Source of the DNA: Leuctra nigra
Lineage: Eukaryota; Arthropoda; Insecta; Plecoptera; Leuctridae
Length of the DNA: 64,000 bases
Assembly (NCBI GenBank): GCA_934045905.1
Contig: OW203764.1
Span: 20,823,685 to 20,887,684, forward strand
Reading direction: 5' to 3'
The position numbers were made by a program, and so were the translations under genes. The notes beneath the pieces were generated by a model. It did no database searches, had not been told where the DNA came from, and worked only from the letters and a program-made list of their open reading frames with translations. Positions 58,801 through 64,000 of this stretch are shown here, one piece after another (positions within the stretch are counted from its first letter, which is position 1; each line of letters begins with the position of its first letter).

Positions 58801-61800
58801 AAGAACTTGTGGGTGATTTCCGAAGAAGCCCATCGGATGAAGAGCAACGTACGGCTTACCTCGAGTGTGGAACAGTTGCTCAGAGACACTCTGAAAACAT
58901 AATTTACATCTTATGTGCAACTAAAAATTTAAATAGGAAGGAAAACCACTAGTATTTGAACGGAAGGTAATATAAAAGTATAGCATGAACAGGTAAGTAC
59001 AAAACATTTCTACCTTGCAGTAGTTGAAATCATCTGCAATCGCCAATTGAGGGTAGAGACCACTGCTCAAAATAATCTTGAGCATCATCAAGTCTCTGTA
59101 GCTACATGCTGTAGTACCAGTCAGAAGATTCTAAAAAATAAACGAAGTTGTAGTTTTTACATAGTGTTTACAAAAAATATATTTATTGGTGGACAAGATC
59201 ATGAACTGTGATGACTAACTTATCAGTAGTGTAAATAGTACTTTAATTAATTGGGTATGAAAAGGTATCTTTGACAGGCTGCATGTATTAATTTCATCTA
59301 TTAATCCAAATTTTAAATCTGTTTTGTGCCTCTGCCAGACCAGTATTAATGCAAACCTAGCTCTGAAAGCTCACCTGAACTTGTGAGCTGTCATTGCTGA
59401 GTCGGAACTCAACATCTCGGATGTCGATCTCTCCCGGTTCCTCGTTGCCCTCTTCTCCGATCTCCCACACATCGAGCTTCAACTCCTTCCGCTTCCGAGG
59501 GCCCGCTTCTTTGAACGAGCGTTTCAGCGAGCGCAGCACCTTCAGTTCTCCGTGGCGCAACGCTCGCTCCGAGCTACTTAGCTCCTTTGCATCTCTGTCA
59601 CTTCTCAGCAACCCAGAATCCTACAAACATGATCATTAGTAGTTTAAACACAAATTAGGTTAAACAAATCAGTGGAACTAATTAAAAAGAGATGGAAATA
59701 TTACAATACAAGTGTCGGTACCTAGAGAATAGGAAGGTAACAAATTGATCAGTTTTCATATCATTTACAATGTATTTTTTTTCTCTTCTACACTTGCAGA
59801 CTTCAAACATATACATATACAAAGATGAAACGTACCTACATGCTGTACTTTAAAATTCCTCATAGGCATGTAGCTTTATTTAACTGATTTAGATGTAAAG
59901 GTGCAGCATAAAATGAGATTAATCCAACAAGCACCAATAAAAACCTATCAGCACCACCTGCACCAATTAAAGATTTTACACTTTTTAACAACAAAAATAG
60001 GATAAGCAAGCCGTCAAAAATGTATAACAAACAAATGATTGCGTTCATTGCTTAATTACCGCACCTTAGATCTTCAGATCTGTGTATTCAAATCTGCATT
60101 TGAATCTGTATCAAATGACACACATCACATGATCTTCCAATCTGTATCAAATGACACTCATGATCTTCCCACCTGTAGCAAATCCTTGAACTGACGCCTG
60201 AGTTTGGTCATCTCGTAGAAGCGTTGCTCTTCAAGACCACGTCGTCGACACCACTGCCTCGACAGTTTATCTCGACCACCAGCCGAGTTCCGCTTCGCCT
60301 CCAACCACTCTCGGAACGCATTCAACAGGGTCAGCGGGTCTCCGTGGTCAGACTCTAACTGCTTCCGAGATGTCTACAAAACGTTTTGAAGATAATCCAG
60401 ATAAGTTCAGCAATATTATTTTTGCCACCACCCGACCCAACTTTGGAACTGGGAGAATGATTGTTATTAATATATTTCTAGTTTTCAACACAACACAACA
60501 CTTCCTGATGTTCCTCAATTGATTGCAGTATTTTTATAGTTCACATGAATGAAGTTATCAAAATAATTTTATGAAGACCACCTAGGTATCAAATATCATA
60601 TTCAATACAAAAAGTTTTCACTTTTCAAGAGTGAATAAATAAATAAATACTAAGAGTTATTTATGTACCTATTTAAACACTGCATAAAGATACGTTTATG
60701 TTGGTAAACTTCCAAGATATGTAAAGGCTGGACTTATTCATCCATCAACTTTCAGAAAACTTTCTATCACAGTAAAAATTAATTTTTATTCTTGACTGAG
60801 TGGAAGAAAATTAGGGGAAAGGGATTTTTTTTACCTACAGTGTTCTTATAGACCAAGCAAACGAGAAGTAGAGAATGCAAAGAACTAGTACGAACCTCAC
60901 ACTCCGGATCCCTATATGCACGGTTAGTGAACGGGTTCTGAACGCTAAGAGCGGCAGCCAGCGACAACACCGGCTCCACCTGGTGGAAGAGCGATCCCAT
61001 CACCAGCATTTTGCCAAGACCGATGTCCACTGGCAACCGAGACAGAGTTCGCCCGATCGTTGTCATCTTCTCATCTTCAGACAATGCACCCTAAGAGAAG
61101 AGAATTCATTAGGAATAGAAGAGGGTGCAAGTTTAAGAAGCAAAAGTAGGAGGGATAAGTAGTTGCTATAGTTGCCAAGTAGTGTGTGTACCTGTTGCTT
61201 TAGAGAACGTATTGCATTTTCAATTGTCTCGGCAGGTGGAGGTTCAATGAACGGAAACTTTCTGGCATCTGGCAGACCCATTGCCACCATCTGAAGCAGG
61301 AGAGTATCTAGCGGCACTCGTTGAATCTCGGGCGTAGAATAGCGGTCCATGGCTTCATATTCCTCTTCCGAGAAGAGTCGATAGCACACCCCCGGGCCTG
61401 TGCGACCTATTGATAAATCACGCATTTTATCAATCTACAATTTAATTGTAAAACTAAAATGGTCTGATCTATGCCAGAATTTGCATTAGTTTATGGGCTT
61501 TGAACGAAACACATTTCCTCAACTCTTTGTGGTGATTATTTAATGATTTACCAGCTCGACCCTTCCTCTGTTCGGCGCTTGCTCGACTGATCCAGAATTC
61601 TTTCAGTTTCTGCATCTTGCACACTGGATCGTAGCTCATCTCCTTGACTTTGCCCGAGTCTACGACGAATCTTATGCCATCAATAGTGATGGAAGTCTCG
61701 GCAATATTCGTCGACACAATGCACTTCCGTACACCTTCTGGTGGGTAATCGAAGACCTGGAATTACAATAATAGTAATTTTTTAATATCTTCAATATTTA

Positions 61801-64000
61801 TAAATCTTGTCAGTTGTTACCTATGAATTAACTTCGGAAAGACTTCGGAACGGGTTGATGAAATTGAGAGTCTTGGTCTTATGAGTCTTACCCATAAGAT
61901 TATTTTGTGCCAAGGATAATTGTTTTTGATTAATTTTAAAGTAGGTATCATTTTTAGGAAATCTACACATCAATCCAATAAATATGTCGCTTTTTCTGGA
62001 ATTACACTTGTTTTCGAAAATGGATTCTGATCCAACTTAGTAACATTTTCTTAGTTGGCTTGTTTTCTATTTGTTATTTTGTTATTGTTACAGTGTCCTC
62101 CTCCCAACCTTGTCTTGATCTGCTATTGACAGAGTACTATGCAGCGCAAGTATGATCCACCCCTCGGTTTGCTCGCTGTACAACTTCGCAGCATCAACAA
62201 CAGCAGTTATCTCAGCCATGCCACTGAGAAATATCAGCACATCACCCTTCTCATCACCTGCAATCAAGAATTGATGAGACATTAGATCAATGCTCAATGT
62301 AGCTGATGCCGTGCCGCACACCAATTAAGTGACTAAACTTACGAGGATATTTCTTATCGATTAGTTGCAGTATTCTAACGTAAGGTGCCGGATTTAATCT
62401 CTCCGATTTTGAAGATCGATCTTCAGCAGGAACTGGGCAGTATTGCATCGTAATAGGGAATAATCTTCCAGGAACCTGAAAAAATCATTTAAAACAAGTT
62501 AGAGACTGTAATTTACGAAAACACTAATATACCTTTCTATCCAATTCATAATCGGAAGTTAAAATACCTGTATGATTACTGCATCATTCGAAAAGTAGTC
62601 TTTGAAGAGTTTGATATTGATTGTGGCCGACATAAGAACAATTTTTAAGTCATTTCTCTGATGAAGCAGACACTTGACAATACCGAGCAAGAAATCACCG
62701 TGCAGATGCCTCTCGTGAACTTCGTCCAATACGAGTACTTCGTAGCCTGATAGCGAGGGATCTGTCGAGACTTGTCGCAACAGCAGACCCTCGGTGATGA
62801 AAACAATCTTTGTGTGCTGAGTTTTATTTCTCTCAAAGCGAATCTGGTAACCAACCTGAGACTCATATTCATTCAGAGTTTCAAATGCAACTCGTTTTGA
62901 TAGAGAAATGCATGCAATTCGCCTTGGTTGTGTGCAAGCTGAAATTTAAAAAAATATTATTCTCCAGGGAAAAGTAGGTTTAGGTACACAATCCACTAAT
63001 ATTGTTTGAGCAAATCAAAGAAGTGATAAATAAATACAGCCTATTACCGATGCTATTGTAACCAGCTTTCAGGAGGTATTGCGGAACTTGTGTGGATTTT
63101 CCACATCCAGTGTCCCCAGCAACAATAACTACACGTTCTTTTGCAACAGCAGAAACAATTTCATCCCTGAGGAAAAAAAATATTCTAAGGTCAGAGCCCA
63201 TCTAATGAGTGCCATTATGAGTCACAAGTTGTCTCAACGACGATTATTATAATTATGTCAAATCAAGATTAATATTTACCTATATTGAGCAACCGGCAGA
63301 TTCTGTTGACTCTCACGTAACTTTTTAAGTTTCGTGAATTTCTCTCGCTGCTTAAAGTCGAGGTACAGTAAAAGAATGTCTCTAAACTGTCCGATTCTCT
63401 GACGAGACAACCACCGACCAGAGTCTCTGTCTCGTGGCGGAAGACGGGAATATAGTTCATCTACGTCGGCAAATAGTGTGAAGTTGATGGCGTGAGACTT
63501 ATCGAAGTGCAATGGAAGACCGAGACTACTCTGCTGCGGTGTTTTCAATGAATCTGCAGCCTCTTTCTTAGAATCTGCAGATTTCTTTTGTATGGTTTCA
63601 TATTGCTTTAAGAATTTCCAAAAATCATTTTCATCTGCAATTAAATCTGAATCTCTAAATAAAATCCTACCAAGCTCGTAACGATAATTTGTAAACGAGA
63701 AGTTTTCAGAATCAGTCTCTTCAGGATCACTGCTATCAACAACCTTTCTAGAAGAGCTGGAACCATGTTTGTACTCATTATCCTTTCTTTTGGATTTCAC
63801 AGATCTGTCTCCTGATGGGGATCGGGAGGGTCTCCTTTTCCTTGATCTTGTTTCTTCCACAGAGTGACTAGATCGCTCTGCAGTACGTGACTCATCTCGA
63901 TAATGTGTATGTGAATGTCTAGGTTGATGCCTTGTGCTCGAACTTGATGAATGACGATGAGATGGGCTGCGATATCTGGTTCTGCTGTGATCCCGAGTGT
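55831..64000 (-). CDS. DHX34: DHX34, DEAH-box RNA helicase of nonsense-mediated decay (5' end beyond window)
   Basis: Seventeen minus-strand exons in phase: 64000-63280 (partial), 63166-63048, 62938-62568, 62475-62343, 62257-62109, 61756-61552, 61406-61192, 61090-60896, 60373-60173, 59620-59375, 59130-59014, 58890-58709, 58622-58512, 58434-58313, 57947-57686, 56199-56045 and 55964-55831. About 1212 codons are seen (human about 1143 aa). The N-terminus is SR/basic rich. Helicase motifs in order: [17 protein letters not shown] (I), [13 protein letters not shown] (II, DEVH), LMSATINI (III), [16 protein letters not shown] (V), QRKGRAGRTGPGV (VI). Winged-helix, ratchet and OB-type regions follow. 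The C-terminus has two zinc-finger-like units, [11 protein letters not shown]...H and [10 protein letters not shown]...LRHKKQH, as in human DHX34. DHX34 promotes UPF1 phosphorylation by SMG1. The frame stays open through 63861-64000, so the true start lies to the right. Confidence 0.97.
56265..57390 (+). mobile_element. LINE ORF2 remnant in DHX34 intron 15, split by a hAT element
   Basis: 56270-56341 reads [20 protein letters not shown]. After the hAT insertion, 57100-57160 reads [20 protein letters not shown]. Together they resemble the RxRWxGHxxRM region at the 3' end of LINE ORF2. Frames do not join exactly, so it is decayed. It lies between DHX34 exons 15 (57947-57686) and 16 (56199-56045), antisense to the gene. 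Confidence 0.7.
56342..57095. mobile_element. TATC-rich hAT-like element inside the LINE remnant
   Basis: Ends are CAGGGATGGGCA and the inverse of CAGAGATGGGCAAAGATACT. The flanks AAACTGGA (56334-56341) and AAACTGGG (57096-57103) are a 7/8 match to an 8-bp target duplication. The interior is dominated by AGTATC / GATACTT words in both orientations, especially at 56880-57080. The 754 bp have no coding capacity. Confidence 0.8.
57948..58312. other. DHX34 intron 14, nothing recognised
   Basis: 365-bp intron; no repeat seen. Confidence 0.6.
59621..60172. other. DHX34 intron 9, nothing clear
   Basis: 552-bp intron. Near 60070-60180 the words CTTCCAATCTGTATCAAATG and ATCAAATGACAC recur in short direct repeats. 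Otherwise nothing was recognised. Confidence 0.5.
60374..60895. other. DHX34 intron 8, nothing recognised
   Basis: 522-bp intron. The phase-consistent donor is GAG|GTTCGT at 60896/60895, a weak match to consensus, with a GTGAGG lying 5 bases upstream out of phase. Confidence 0.6.
61757..62108. other. DHX34 intron 5, nothing recognised
   Basis: 352-bp intron (GTTGGG..TTCCAG); no repeat seen. Confidence 0.6.

Overview
The window is animal nuclear DNA, most likely from an arthropod and possibly an insect. It has long AT-rich introns with GT..AG borders, 13- to 17-exon genes, a tRNA-derived SINE, many hAT-type and other small DNA transposons, and sparse coding sequence. The species cannot be fixed from sequence alone. 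Names of conserved genes rest on recognising their protein families; no search was run.

Four host genes are present. (1) groucho/TLE corepressor, minus strand, 1-1717. Only a Q-domain exon (1617-1717) and a WD40 exon (1-497) are seen, separated by a 200-N gap that must hide the missing middle of the gene. (2) A FEM1A/C-type fem-1 homologue, plus strand, 15292-39282. Six exons encode about 628 aa; intron 1 is 12.1 kb and intron 4 is 7.8 kb, and both are filled by mobile elements. (3) INTS3, Integrator subunit 3, minus strand, 47022-54322, with 13 exons and about 1049 aa. (4) DHX34, a DEAH-family helicase of nonsense-mediated decay, minus strand, from 55831 past the right edge, with 17 exons seen. 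groucho and fem-1 are divergent, fem-1 and INTS3 convergent, and DHX34 lies upstream of INTS3 in tandem. All INTS3 and DHX34 exon joins, and the fem-1 joins, keep phase.

The rest is a dense transposon landscape. The most notable element is a 6.8-kb DNA transposon (30397-37195) inside fem-1 intron 4. It has terminal inverted repeats, a probable TAA target duplication, and a large gene for a protein with an XPG/FEN-like nuclease signature and a C-terminal tesmin/TSO1-type CXC domain; the gene carries two frame breaks. fem-1 intron 1 holds a Russian-doll nest: a repeat I call R1 (18324-21826) is interrupted by three hAT elements, one of which carries a fourth, each with an exact 8-bp target duplication. 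INTS3 intron 11 carries a small inverted-repeat element (49321-49584) that contains a diverged copy of about 50 bp of the adjacent INTS3 exon. Other items are a complete SINE with a 14-bp target duplication, two LINE reverse-transcriptase remnants, MITEs with TTA, TTAA and TA target duplications, and six G- or C-homopolymer tracts of 14-27 bases.

There is no CRISPR array, operon or prokaryotic signal. Stretches in which nothing was recognised are stated as such.
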